The position numbers and the translations under genes are program-made. Of a stretch of 64,000 bases of DNA, positions 63,922-64,000 are shown piece after piece; the first letter of the stretch is position 1, and the number at the start of each line of letters is the position of its first letter. The DNA is taken from NCBI GenBank assembly GCA_963677165.2, contig CAXXSX010000002.1, positions 1,488,001 through 1,552,000 on the forward strand. The letters are read 5' to 3'. The DNA comes from JAFGXT01 sp963677165. GTDB taxonomy: Bacteria; Verrucomicrobiota; Lentisphaeria; Victivallales; SZUA-371. The notes beneath the pieces were generated by a model. That model ran no database searches. It was not told where the DNA came from and was given only the letters and a program-made list of their open reading frames with translations.

Positions 63922-64000
63922 TGTTCTTTCTCCTTATATAAGTTTCCAATGTTTTTTCTCGTTGGTTTTCTAATCTTTTATACAGCTCCTTATGCTTCTT
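63922..64000. other. Upstream edge region of cassette D
   Basis: 79 bp of AT-rich leader before the pseudopilin. A second AAGGAG-type string lies near 63988 on the minus strand, possibly for a gene outside the window. No palindromic operator was seen in what is visible. Confidence 0.4.

Overview
The window looks like a chromosomal segment of a Lentisphaerota (Victivallales-type) bacterium. The lineage is inferred from gene content, not from a marker phylogeny. The signs are six short proteins with a prepilin-like FTLIELL N-terminus and a C-terminal His-Xn-Asp-Gly motif, two DUF4838 proteins, many secreted glycosidase-like proteins, no SusC/SusD pairs, several GntR/LacI hybrid regulators, and a divergent ftsA-ftsZ pair.

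Layout. 1-11069 (+): a catabolic gene set with two amidohydrolases, a UroD-family protein, a discoidin/DNRLRE-like secreted protein, a DUF4838+CBM9-like protein, a sialidase-like BNR protein, a xylose-isomerase homologue, a ceramidase-like protein, a Gfo/Idh/MocA oxidoreductase and a sugar isomerase/epimerase. 11498-20085 (-): cassette A, with twin operators, a LacI regulator, a pseudopilin, a 1539-aa LamG/CBM9/TIM-barrel protein and a DUF5696-like protein. 20345-25181 (-): an operon of a DUF6786-like protein, a polysaccharide deacetylase, a metal-less M24/creatinase homologue and a TIM-barrel protein, divergent from a GntR/LacI regulator (25346) across two ATCGAT-centred palindromes. 26530-35558 (+): cassette B, with a promoter/operator, a GntR regulator, a frameshifted pseudopilin, a DUF4838 protein, an ADP-ribosylglycohydrolase and a GH106-like protein. 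35613-36480: relic DNA (AraC C-terminus, duplicated 160-bp segment). 36431-45498 (+): cassette C, with a GntR regulator, two pseudopilins, a GHL6-like glycosidase, a lyase-like secreted protein and a phosphoesterase-PHP fusion. 45779-56800: tRNA-Leu(CAA), a lipoprotein, ftsZ, ftsA, an AraC/GH31 divergent pair, MscS, an M4-like metallopeptidase, a large lipoprotein and a solitary pseudopilin. 56801-58581: repeat-rich DNA with one small STAS-like gene. 58582-63921 (-): cassette D, with a pseudopilin, a GntR/LacI regulator and a 1136-aa GH42-like glycosidase.

The genes appear to form a set of separate glycan-use loci. Each has its own one-component sugar-sensing repressor (LacI, GntR-LacI or AraC), secreted glycosidase-like proteins and, in four loci, one or two pseudopilin-like proteins encoded next to the regulator. 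Intracellular steps are represented by isomerases, oxidoreductases and amidohydrolases. The repeated regulator-pseudopilin-glycosidase layout is the most system-like signal here. All six pseudopilins lack the Gly normally required before the prepilin cleavage site.

All family assignments come from reading motifs by eye. No database search was run.
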